From Neonectria sp. B-13 (Eukaryota; Ascomycota; Sordariomycetes; Hypocreales; Nectriaceae), in assembly GCA_002682825.1 (NCBI GenBank), contig NOKP01000002.1:3909378-3973377 (forward strand): a stretch of 64,000 bases of DNA. The letters run 5' to 3'. This document shows, one piece after another, positions 47,929-58,562 of this stretch. The position numbers and the translations under genes were made by a program. Position 1 is the stretch's first letter, and the number at the start of each line of letters is the position of its first letter. The notes below the pieces were generated by a model. That model made no database searches, had not been told where the DNA came from, and saw only the letters and a list, made by a program, of their open reading frames with translations.

Positions 47929-50900
47929 CGAAGTCACAGATTTCAACATTCGACGATACCACAACCTGCAACGGTTCTCGATTCATTTCTCTTCTCGCTT
48001 CCGACTTGGCCATTGCCTATTCACTTCGTTTCTATCACTTCACTTCTTCAACGGCGCACACCAGCGTCTCGATTTTGCCTCGAGGCACTTGGCATTACAG
48101 GACACTCAAAGACACTATTTACACAAACATCCAACGATAAAACATATCCAAAGACCGCGATGCGACGACGAAACACCTTTGGATCTACCAATGACACCAA
48201 ATGACAGGAATCAAGATATGGGATTGGGAAATGGGAAGGCGGTTAAACGGGGCAAACAAAGGGCAACGGTATTGGAGCACTCCAACATGTATCTTTAACA
48301 ATTCTTCTGGATCTTTCGCTTCTCGGGCCCCTTGTTAGGTTTGTTGGACGCTTTCCTTTGTTGTTAACTACTCTATCATCATATACCATGCGTAAGCTCC
48401 TGGGGTAGAAAAAGGTATACCAAAATGTGGATAGACCACGGTGTTCAGCTCTGATTCATTGTACATCTTTTTGTTTGTATTATACAATATTTATCTTTAG
48501 TTTAGTTTGGGCTGGTTGGTGGGGTTTGAGACCGGTGCCTGAGTTTTGTATTCTAGCATGCTTTCGTAGGCTGATTGATATTGCTTGTAGTAAGTACACT
48601 TGAATGAGAAGACATCCAACGTAACCGTGGTTCACTTTGGTTCTGTGCTGTTGTGACTGTACTTGTTAAGATGTCTAGCGTTGTCGATTGCGGCAAGGAC
48701 TGAAGATCGTTTCATCTCAGACATGATAAGACAGCCGGCTGCTAGCTATAGGTTTGTCGGTCTGGGTTTATGTCTCCCTAATCTCTCCATATAAACGTGC
48801 TATATGAACGCAACGGTTTGATGGGTAAATGGTCAGACTGAGCTTACCAGCTCGCATGCAATTGTTTGACCAAGCAGTAGGGTTAAAGTCATTCTCGTTT
48901 TGGTCCTCACTTCACGGTGGAGTAGAAGTTCTGGTGTGTTACATCTTTGCTAAAGAGATATGTATAATTGCGTAGACCCCGAGCGTGCGAGAAGGCCTGG
49001 TTGTTGGTGCCGTCCTATTAGGGTGATATTTTACAGACTTAAGCATAGTTATTCCCGTACACTCTTATCTTCTACAACATGTCTCTAAGAACCGCCAAAG
49101 CGTCCTTGCTGCCCGTGCCATGTTGTCGCAACGTCGGCCCATCCTAGCCTTATCGTATTTCGGATTCTCTCCGCGGCGTCTGACCATGCATAATCCAACG
49201 CATGTCCCCCATGAAGCGTCGCACAGCTCTCTCTGGCTCCGCCGCAGCTCACGGGCTGATGTCATCGAGAGCTGCGCCATTTGCGGCTGACGTCGATGCC
49301 GATCCGTGTCTCGGTAGCACCGGCGCTGCTGCATGTCATCCCGTCGCATAGGACGGCTCGCAAAGGGGTGAGGAAGAGAGTCCTGTCCTGTCAACCTCGC
49401 AGTGATCGACGAAGGCTTGCGTCTGCCTCTCGGGCCGGCACGGGCTCTGCCTCAAAAATAGCACCGCGCAATGCTTCCGGATCTCACCTGAAGATCACCC
49501 GAGACGGACGGGACGGGTGCCATTCGATCTGTGCCGTTGGGGCGGATGAGCTGGACTTTGGAATTTGGATGAAGTGCTGGCCGGGTTCCGATGGCGAGCT
49601 CAATCTCGGCCGGAGTACCGGCGGGCTATGGCTTGGCTAAGGAAACAGTTACCTCATGGCCTTCACTTTGGTCGGATGGCGTCACGACAAAAGAACCCAA
49701 ATCGTGCCAGGGCTTGCAGCTCGACGAAGAATCCGAGTTTGCCTGTATATCCAGTTCGGTTGTATCACCACCGCAAAAGCCCATTATAAGACGGGGGATG
49801 GAGGAGAAACCCGGCCGTTGAAGAACGGAGGCGTCGCCCGTTGAAGTTGGTACACGCTGGATAAGATGTAGATATGTATCATGTACCGTCGCTGCTGGAC
49901 TCACTCGGCCGAGTGCAGTCTGGGCTTCATCCAGACTCCCTCACCCCGACAAAGTGACAATGGTCGATACTCGATAGGCGTCGTCTAAAAATACCACGAC
50001 GCGAGAAGACAAGGACCTTGTTGCACAGGCGCACAACCGCACCTGGCAATCTCGGTCTGGCAATCTCGCTTTCGGGGCTGGGCTAGTACCGTAGCTGCCA
50101 GCACCGAGGGAGTTAACTGTAAGGTCAAACAGCACGGTGTGAACGGGCTGAAGCGCGGGCCATCAAGAGGTCATACTGTACTAGAGGCCGCACTCACACA
50201 GAACCATCCATCCATCTACGATGAAGCAGTCCTGAGTCTCGACTCTTGCTACCCAGCATCAGGGCTGTTGCTGGTGGCCGCCTTGACCTCGTCCTGCGCC
50301 TCGTCCACAGTCTAGCAGCAATGGCCCCATCTGCGACTGTGCCTGTGCCCGTTCAACTGCTGCAACCTACGTTTTCTCGGCTGAGCTTGAGAGACGCCCG
50401 CTTTGTCCTCTTTGTCCTCGGGGCGTCGGCGATGGCCGGTTTGGCCTCGAGCTTTGTCACGCAACCCCACTCCGCTTGTTGAACCTTTTCCTCCCATTCT
50501 CCTCTCTCTTTCTCTGAGCAGCCAAGCAAGTTGTGATATGGGCAGGGAATCTTGTGAAATCGGGCTTGACGAGCCCGGAGCGATCCAACTCGGCTTGGTA
50601 CAGGAGAGAGTGGATTAGAGCCCCCACACGAGCACACACGAGTTTACCAGTTCACAACCGCCATCTCGTCTCGCCGGTCTGCTTCGTAAATCGTGCTTTA
50701 CTTTAGTGCGGATGGACTGCGGACGGGACTGAGACTGAGACCGGGACTGAGTCTGAGACCATCCATCCTCCGGGGGTGGTGGCCTCGGGCGCATTCGTGG
50801 CGCCGCCACGACCGAACGTCTTAGAAGAGGCCAGGATGAGGCCTCGAGGTCTAACAAGAGAGTTCGCAACCGACTGGACTGGACCCTCTTGCCGCAGTCC

Positions 50901-52320
50901 GCAGAGTGCATATTGCAGTGTGTGCAGACTGCAGGATGCAGAGGACCATCATCCCGTCATCGGAAGTGAACAGCCTCGCCGTCAGTCATGGCGACTCACT
51001 CACGCTCTTGAAGGCGTTCCCCTCGCCACCTTAATGACGAGCGCGGCGCTCCCCCGGGGCGGCCGGGACTCTTCAAATCTTGGCCCAACACCGTCGGTGG
51101 CGCTCACGGCTCCGGACTCTATGGGCGGGAGAAGAAAGCCAAGTCTTCTGGAAATCGAACAGTCTCCTTTCGTAGCGTTTGCCAGTGCACCTCCGTCCTG
51201 GTCTGCAGCGGCCGGCGTTGGAATGCTCGTCCGCTCGGCAGAGTTCCTTGCTAGCCCGGGAGTCAGGGGCTGTATCGACGCGCCATGATTGGTGCTTCTT
51301 CTCGTGTGTGGTGGCTCCGTCCTGGCTCCGTTCTTTTCACCTTCTGCTTCGGGCACCATGGTCGCATGCCCTCACATATCCACCCCTGGACCCAGCCTTT
51401 TCAGTGGTCGAGAGGGTTGCCCAGAGGGTGCTCGTCATGGGCCATGGATCATGGCGCTCTCCTTCTCGTCTCTGCTCCTCGGGCCTTTTCTTGGTGAAGA
51501 GGACGCTCGACCAAGTCCGACCAAGCCTGTGGCCAGCCTGTGGCCAGCCCGTGGCCAGCCCGTAGCCCAGAGCCCTGGAGCCCATCGACATCCCGTTATT
51601 GGGTTGCCGTCCAACGCCCGAGAAAGCCCACAGGCCACAAGCAAGTACCTTAGTCCCCCCAGTCCAGCCTCCAGCACGTTCGTCGTCCGTCGAAACTATG
51701 CCCCTGGGGCCGAGGATGCCTCCCTCTTATCTCCCATTCTCCCCTTCGACACCCCGCGGCCAGGCGCTCCAGACTCCTCCAGACAGCAGATTGGGTTGCC
51801 TTTCTAGGAAACTTAGGCGAGGGAACTTTTGCTGGTCTTCTCACGCGCAGCGCTTGGCGTTCCGTCCACCTCGTCCCTCTGGCTCTGGTCGCATTCAACG
51901 ACCCTATCATACTGGCCGCCATATCTCCCTGCTGGTGCGTCAAGTCTGGGGAACGATAACGTTAGCAGGGCCCTGAACGTACTCACTGCCCACTGTTCTT
52001 TGGGGTGTTGCCGTCGCCGTTTTGCTTGCCCCCCAAATCAGTGCGCGCGCCCGAACTGCGCGCCGCCGCCGCCGGCTCCGTCTCGTCTCCTCTTATTATA
52101 CGTACCCGGGGGATCATGGGCATTTCTGCCCGCTTGTCCATCCTCTCGTTCTCGACCTCCATTCCACTTTGGGCTCTCCCGCTCGCCACTTTGACGAGTG
52201 ATGAATCCGCGCATTGGCGACTGAGGACCCAGCCGATGCTCGAGACTCGCAGAGGCCGTCACTGACTGTCCTCCAGCCAGCGGACCGGGCTTCCTCAGCC
52301 GGTTTGGGCGCCCTGGCGCC
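47929..52320. other. 4.4-kb gene-free tract
   Basis: 48.0-49.1 kb is AT-richer and probably includes the kinase 3' UTR. From about 50.2 kb the DNA is GC-rich and CT-rich, likely the leader and promoter of the second Clr5 gene. Overlapping frames between 50.7 and 52.2 kb on both strands have no family resemblance. Confidence 0.5.
51525..51557. repeat. 11-bp tandem repeat GCCTGTGGCCA
   Basis: Three copies, the third with one change, followed by a degenerate partial copy to about 51567. Confidence 0.85.
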
Positions 52321-55225
52321 ATGTTCGATCCTTCAGCGGGCAGGCCTCGTGCTTCCGACGACGACGCGGACTCTCCGTATGGCTTCACCGACCAAGCCTG
52401 GCCCAGATTCGGTATCAACTCGACGTCTTCTTCGATAGATCCTTCGCAGCACTCCCATGCCTCGGGGCGCAACTATGCCTCCCTCATGGATATGGAATGG
52501 GCCCCTTCTCCATCCGATATCCAACAGCCACAACAGCCACGCTTTCAGCACCAACAACAGCACCAGCATCAACAACAGCACCAACAACAACAGCAGCACC
52601 AGCAGCACCAGCAGCAGAACCAGCAACAGCACCAGCACCAGCAGCACCAGCACCAGCATCAGCAGCATCAGCAGCATCAGCAGCATCAGCACCAGCATCA
52701 GCATCAACTGCAGCAGCAGCATCAGCAGCATCAGCAGCAGCATCAGTATCAGCATCAGGTCGGCGCTCCTTCCAATGATGTGGAAATGGATATGAACCCC
52801 CCTCAGCGCAGACCTGGCGTTGGTCGCTTGGTTGCGCATTTCGAGAACAAAGGTTTCGCGCCGCCGCTCCCTCCCCGACCCGCCAACACCGTAACGAGCC
52901 CGATTGCCGAGAACCCACCTGTGTCGTCGCCGTTTGGGAATTTCAGTGTTCACTCGCCCAATGTCGCAAGCCCTCTCTCGAGTCCTTCCGAGATCGACTA
53001 CGGATCCCTAGCCGGTCCGTCACGAGTGGCCAGCCCAATCGCGAGCCCACCGCCAATGGGTTTCAGTGGCTTTCATGGTGTCTCTCATGTATCCAGTCCC
53101 GGCGCTGGTTCCTCGTCAGGGCCCTTTGCCAGCATGGACAGCTTCATGGCGAATGGCCGATTGAATAGCCCGATGGGCATGTCCATGGCGCAGTCTTCCA
53201 CGATTGCGACTTCAATGGTACAATCTCCGATGCACTCAACACCCATGGTGGCGTCTCCGAAGGTCACATCTCCCGCACCTGGAGTACCAGGGACACCTGG
53301 ATTTGCGATATGGCGACCACCTGTCCCGATGACCCCAAAGCCCGCCGTCGACCAGTCTCAGAATAGCAGTAATACTGTTGGTGGGTACTTCAACAAACCA
53401 CCTATTCCTTCAACGCCCAAGCCAGTGATGAATGCTGGAAGCCAACTCGTGTTGGACTTCAATTCCAGCTCCAACGCTCGGGGTAAAGCCCCTGCCAGAG
53501 CCCCGTCGAGGCAGCCGACAAGACAGCCGACACGACACCCATCAAAGCAACAATTGTCTGCGCCTACACCTCCCCCATTTAGCCCCTCACTGAAGCAGGA
53601 ACCTCTGACTCCCCAGCTGTCTCAAGCCTCACCGTCCATAACCCTGCCAGTGAGCTTCCCCCAGTTCTCATGTTTCCGAGATAACGTAACATTTCTGACC
53701 AAGTTCTCCCAGGCCGAACGACGTCAATCGATGTCTCTCCGCCCCCAGACAGGAACTCGACCGTCACGGGAACAGGTTCCTGCTGAAGCTTGGGAGTCAT
53801 TCAAATCGACTATTCGATCCCTGTATCTCGAGGAAAGAAAGCCTCTCAAGGAAGTCATGTCCATCATGGCTGACAAATACGGGTTCCAGGCGACGTGAGT
53901 GCCCTTGTTGTTTTTACCGCGTACCAATCGCTAACCTGAACAGTCCAAAAATGTACAAGACTCGATTCTCGCAGTGGGGTTTCGTTAAGAACAACACCGA
54001 AGACGAGGTCAAGAGACTGCTATCCATGAAGTTTCAGCGCGACGCCGAGGGCAAAGTGTCCGAGTTTGTTCGAAACGGGAAAGTCGTCAATCTTGGTACT
54101 TATCTGAAGAGGAAGGGCGTGACGGAGTATGATTTGATCGATTTCGAGCAACCGGCTGACCTCCCGGCCCACGTCCGATGTCGAACGCCAACACCCCCGC
54201 CAGCAACCGGATATCTCCAGTCCCCCGATCTCCTCAGGGCACAAGAAACTGTTATCGGGAACATGAGGAAGGCCTTTCTGCAATGCCGACAGTTCGAGGT
54301 CGAAACTGAGGCCCAGGTTGGGTGGCCCACAATTGTGGTATGGGGAGCTGGGTCGAGCGAACTGTTGCTGGAAGCGAATCACTACTTCGAGATGAGGGAC
54401 GCCGACCAGGGCGGCCACTACCTCATGATGGCCTTCAAGCAGCTCGAGGTTGACCTGAAAAAGCTTTCCCCACAAGGCATCAAAGAGCTACTTCTGGGAA
54501 TGGTCCATCGCGACCCCGGCATGATGACCGCGTTGTGCAAATATCTGGCTGCATATTCATCAACAAACTTTGAGCGATCACATCCACTGCGGCAAATATT
54601 CACCTGCTTGTACGAAGTTCAACAGAAGCATGGTCCCGGGACGCTGTCGGACCTGTTATGGGGTAGCATCCCCACGATTGCTGAGGAGCTAGAGGCCATA
54701 TACGGTCGGCGACACCCATACGTCGCGCGAACATGGATCGATTTAGCCATGTTTTATAACCACGCGAATCCGGAACGGTTAGAGAAGCTCGTGAGCGAGC
54801 TACGACTCTTGCAGCGGCAGATGGAGCATCGGCTTGGCACGGAGAGTGTCGATGTCCTTGTTTTGCGCTATGCCATCGTTCAGCTGATGTTCTCGGCAAG
54901 CCCCAATTCGGATAGTACGAAGCAAGCCGCCATCGATCTTTGGAACCACATTCGCAGCATGGGACTCGTCTTCCCCGTACGGGACTCCCGCCCAAACGTG
55001 TATTGCTATCACAGCCCGGTCAAGGTAGATCCGTGGACGAAACGATGCCGACGACGATACGAACTGGGAGTGCAGTTCATGGAGGAACATGCAGGCGTAC
55101 GAATTATGCCATACTTCGAAGAGGATTTCCACACAACGGAACATGCCCCCGAGCCGCAAGATGCGTGGGCAGCGGCGATGGACCATCACAACCAAATGGG
55201 TCATTCAAAATGGGGATTCATCTGA
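52321..55225 (+). CDS. Clr5-domain protein with Gln/His-rich disordered N-terminus
   Basis: Exons 52321-53894 and 53944-55225 (intron 49 bp) give 951 residues. Residues 1-485 are disordered, with a Gln/His tract at about 68-146 and then many short SP-containing motifs (VASPIASPPP, SPMHSTPMVASP), apt for phosphorylation. The Clr5 domain spans about 487-548 (AWESFKSTIRSLYLEERK, PLKEVMSIMADKYG, KMYKTRFSQWGF, KNNTEDEVKRLL). The C-terminal 400 residues are helical, TPR-like (YLMMAFKQLEVDLKKL, ARTWIDLAMFYNHANPERLEKL, VSELRLLQRQMEHRLG). The start ATG is the first of the frame and begins a plausible protein. The intron position is identical to that in the other Clr5 gene. Probable nuclear regulator, by family only. 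The polar tract could support condensate formation (inference). Confidence 0.88.
52522..52758 (+). repeat. Imperfect CAN trinucleotide repeat (Gln/His tract)
   Basis: About 79 codons almost all CAA, CAG, CAC or CAT. The mixture of codons suggests selection on protein composition or an old expansion rather than fresh slippage. It leaves the opposite strand and the other frames open too, producing spurious Leu-, Ala- and Ser-rich frames. Confidence 0.92.
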
Positions 55226-56158
55226 GCCGGATCTCTAGAGGAACCCATCAGTCTGTCCTTTCTGATACCACGGGGATTGATTGCCTCACGCTCTTCGGCA
55301 AGCTTTCACTCCCTGAAAATTCGACGCCGTCAACGAGCTTGGACGACGCAGACGCTGTCCACGAGGGGACGATCCTTGGGACGTCAAAATGGTGCAACTC
55401 GCACCCACGGTTCTTGTTTTTATATCGATTTGCTTTTTACCAACTCACTAGCCTGGAGTCTGGGATGGCATTTTGTTTTGTTGCTTGCTTTGTTTTTCGT
55501 TCCTTCATGGACTGGCGTTTGGGAGTGCCAGAGTGGCCAGGACGGAAGGAGAGGGAGAGCCAGGCTCGTTTCGGTTCTCATGTCATTTTGCGCATACCAT
55601 GTATATTAGGAAACGTGCCTCTCGGTGGTGGGAATGTGGTGAGGAGTTGCGGAAGGATAATGACGATGATGAGATAGATGATGTAGGTTGGTGGTGAGTG
55701 AGCGGAGCACGAGAGAGGGCGCAACGGATAAAGAGACGGACACAAGGAAGAAAGGAAGGAAGGAAGGAAGGATGTCTGGACTTTCACCCCCGGGGAAAGA
55801 GGGACGGCGATACCCAATTCAACGGATGCATGCATCCTGGAAACCGCGAGCGAGAGGGAAGGCGCGGCCCGCAAGGGGACGGACCACTTGTCAGGCAGGC
55901 AGGCAGGAAGACAAGTAGAAATAAATATCAAATATCAGAACAAGTTTACCTTGCTAGCCCTCAATCTGATCAATGTCTCCCCTTTGTTATTCTTTCACTT
56001 TCTTGAATATCCATTCCTCGTTCTTTCCATTTTCATCCCTGGGAGTAACGTCAAACTCCCGAAATGCCCCTAACCGAGATATCTCCGGCGCAAACCACCA
56101 AGATTTCCATCACCGACGAAACAATCTCGCCGCATCCCAACCACACGCCGCTCCCACA
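55226..56158. other. Intergenic between second Clr5 gene and TRM61-like gene
   Basis: Contains the Clr5 3' UTR, an AAGG repeat at 55752-55772 and the promoter of the next gene. No supported frame. Confidence 0.5.
55752..55772. repeat. AAGG tetranucleotide repeat
   Basis: Five AAGG units plus a base. Confidence 0.9.
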
Positions 56159-57669
56159 ATGCGCCTGCCACGGCCTCTCGCTCTAGGGCGCCTGTCGCCT
56201 CTCCGGTTGAACCGCCAGTACTCATCCTCCCACATCATCAAAGGCATGTCCCCCCCTCCGATTCCAATTCCAATTCCGAAATCTAACCATGCAGCTGGCT
56301 CCAGAAAACGACATCCTCTTCCTCCGCCAAAGAGGCAAAAACCACCCCCACTGGCACCTTACCTCGCCTCTCCGGCCTGATTCTAACGTTCGCCTTGCCT
56401 ACGGCGCCTCTGTGAACTCCTCCGACCTCATTGGCCGCAACATACTCGATGTCGTGAGCGACTCGTCAGGCCGGGATGTGGTCCTCCATGAGCCGTCCAT
56501 GGCGAGCTACATCATTAATAGTGCGCGGAACGCTACACCGGTGCGTCCCAAACATGCCAACTTCGTGAGGCGAGAATCTTACGCCGTCTATAGATCTATC
56601 CCCACGACGCAAACACTATCGTCGCGTTGCTGGACCTGAACCTCTCGCGGCCGGGAGAAAACGACGAGAACCCCGATGCGCCGCCGTTCGAGATCTTCGA
56701 GGCCGGCACCGGCATGGGCAGTCTGACCCTCCATATCGCCCGCGCCCTCCACGCCGCCAACCCACCGACTACCCCCTCGCTCCGCAACTCTCTTTGCTCG
56801 GCGAACTACCAGCCGCACAGCTTCGGACTCAACCTCAGCCCTGAGGAGCAGACCGCCTACGAGAGCTATCGTGCATCTCGCCGCGCCATCCTGCACACTC
56901 TGGACCGCAATCCCAAGCACTCGCGCGCCGCCCATAAGCTGATCCGCCATTTTCGCCGCGCCTTGTACTTTCCCACCATCGACTTCCACGTCGGCTCCAT
57001 CGACGAGTATCTCACAGAGCGCCTCGCCCAGACTGACGGCGCGCCCTTCCTCTCCCACGCCATCCTCGACCTCCCCTCCGCCCAAGATAACGCCACCTCC
57101 GTTATCCAGGCCTCAAGCCCAATGGCCTCCTCGTTCTTTTCAATCCCTCCATCAGCCAAGTTGGCGAATTTCAGGCCTGGGTAAAGCGCACTGGCCAGCC
57201 TGTGCACTTCGAGAAGATCTTGGAGCTGCCCGTCTCGACAACAGCTGACGGTGTCCGGGACTGTGGCGGCGGCAGGGAGTGGGACGTCAAAACGGTCATT
57301 CCGAGAGGTGCCGACAGTGATGTTCAAGCGGTTCAGGTCATGCGCCCCAAGGTCGGTGATCGTGTTGTGGGGGGTGGGTTTGTTGCCGTTCTGCGTCGGC
57401 ATCATGTGGAGAAGCCCTCATCTGAAACCGAGGCCATCCAAGAGGAGGTGACTCTCGTGGAGCAACCCTCCTTATTGGTTGAGCCTGCTCTGGATGAAGC
57501 GACGCCCGTGGAGCAATCCCCGTCTTTAGACGAGCCTGCCCCGGAGGAGGTGACTCCCGCAGAACCACCACCATCCCTGGATGAGCTTACCCAGGATGAG
57601 ACAACCCCTGTGAAGGCACTTCCGTCCGGAGACCAGCCTGGCCAGGAGAAGACAACCTCTCAGTCATAG
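56159..57669 (+). CDS. TRM61-like tRNA (adenine-N1) methyltransferase, probably mitochondrial; frame broken
   Basis: Exons 56159-56243, 56305-56540 and 56594-57669. The N-terminus MRLPRPLALGRLSPLRLNRQYSS has several Arg, no acid and an RQYSS site: a good mitochondrial presequence. HWHLTSPL, RDVVLHEPS and YPHDANTIVALL lead into the SAM motif FEAGTGMGSLTLHIARAL, the hallmark of TRM61/GCD14 enzymes that make m1A58 in tRNA. After HAILDLPSAQDN the frame slips at about 57107-57113: the reading jumps by one base to LKPNGLLVLFNPSISQVG and stays open to 57669. One missing base would explain it; as written the protein would stop at 57184. With the base it is 465 residues. First intron is GC-AG. The last 75 residues are a 17-residue repeat tail. 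Confidence 0.83.
56244..56304 (+). other. GC-AG intron in the TRM61-like gene
   Basis: Donor AAAG followed by GCATGT, acceptor CTCCAG. This joins HIIK to ENDILFLRQ in frame; the nearer acceptor GCAG at 56291-56294 and the nearby GT donors all break the frame. Confidence 0.7.
57442..57645 (+). repeat. Four 51-bp degenerate tandem repeats in coding sequence
   Basis: Four 17-codon units with consensus (D/E)E-x-TPVE-x-x-PSL-DEP-x-x encode an acidic, Pro-rich tail at the end of the TRM61-like gene. The unit length is exact at 51 bp in all four, so the frame is kept. Confidence 0.85.
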
Positions 57670-58562
57670 GGCACAACCGAAGTCAGAAAACAGCTGCCGA
57701 GAGCACGTCTGGGCATACATCGCCATGTTTTTGTGCAGCTGCGAGGACGAGCTGTCCCCATCCCTGTTTCCACCTTGTAAACCAGTTTTAGACTTAGATA
57801 AACGGCCGGCTACTGTATCATCACCACTTATGAACGCCAAAATAGAACGATATATCACTTTGAAAGCAGGTGATTCGAAATTCAGGGAACAATCAAATGC
57901 CGCTTGCTATTCGCTATCGCTTCCCCCAAATATCAATGGGTATCTCTATGCACATGCTGCTATGTCCGTGCCATCGTATCAAATCATTCCCGTTGTCGTC
58001 ATGATCATGATCCACCTCCACTGCACTCTTGTTTGAGTCTGCCCCTCACCTATTCTGAATATCCTTGCGGTGAGACCAAGAAGTGCAATAACCGGCATTG
58101 CGCTCCCCCTAACGGAGCTCACATTAGATCCGCAGCCTGCTCTCGTGTCTATGTTCCAAAAGCTTCCAGGCCCATTATTTAAAAACCAATAATCCAGTGA
58201 CTGGTCGCTCCGACCGGCGGTAAAAGAAAAGAAGATAAATAAAAACAAAACAAAAATGTACCCGGTGAAACAGGGTATTTCAGATTCGCTCACGTAGACT
58301 CATGTGGGGTCTAGCAAAGGTGTGAGTATTGCGCAATGACTCGTACTGTAAACTCCGGTCAGGCGATTGTTCGCCGTGACATGTTGCTGATTTTGGGGAA
58401 GGTTGGTTGTGAGGCTCGCGCCTTTTAGTTCTTCCAATCTTGAATTCTTCCAGGTGATGCTTGTTTCCGTTCATATCCAATGATAAGAAAGTAATAATGC
58501 AGGCGAAACAGATAGGAAATGTAATGTAACAAGGGAGGTTGTTGAGCAAGAAATCTCTTGGC
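57670..58562. other. Intergenic between convergent genes
   Basis: About 890 bp between the stops of the TRM61-like gene and the large methyltransferase-like gene. AT-richer, consistent with two 3' UTRs; no supported frame. Confidence 0.5.

Noticed and set aside
52333..52953. Minus-strand poly-Leu and poly-Ala frames opposite the Clr5 gene
   Set aside because: They are antisense readings of the CAN repeat in the real gene.
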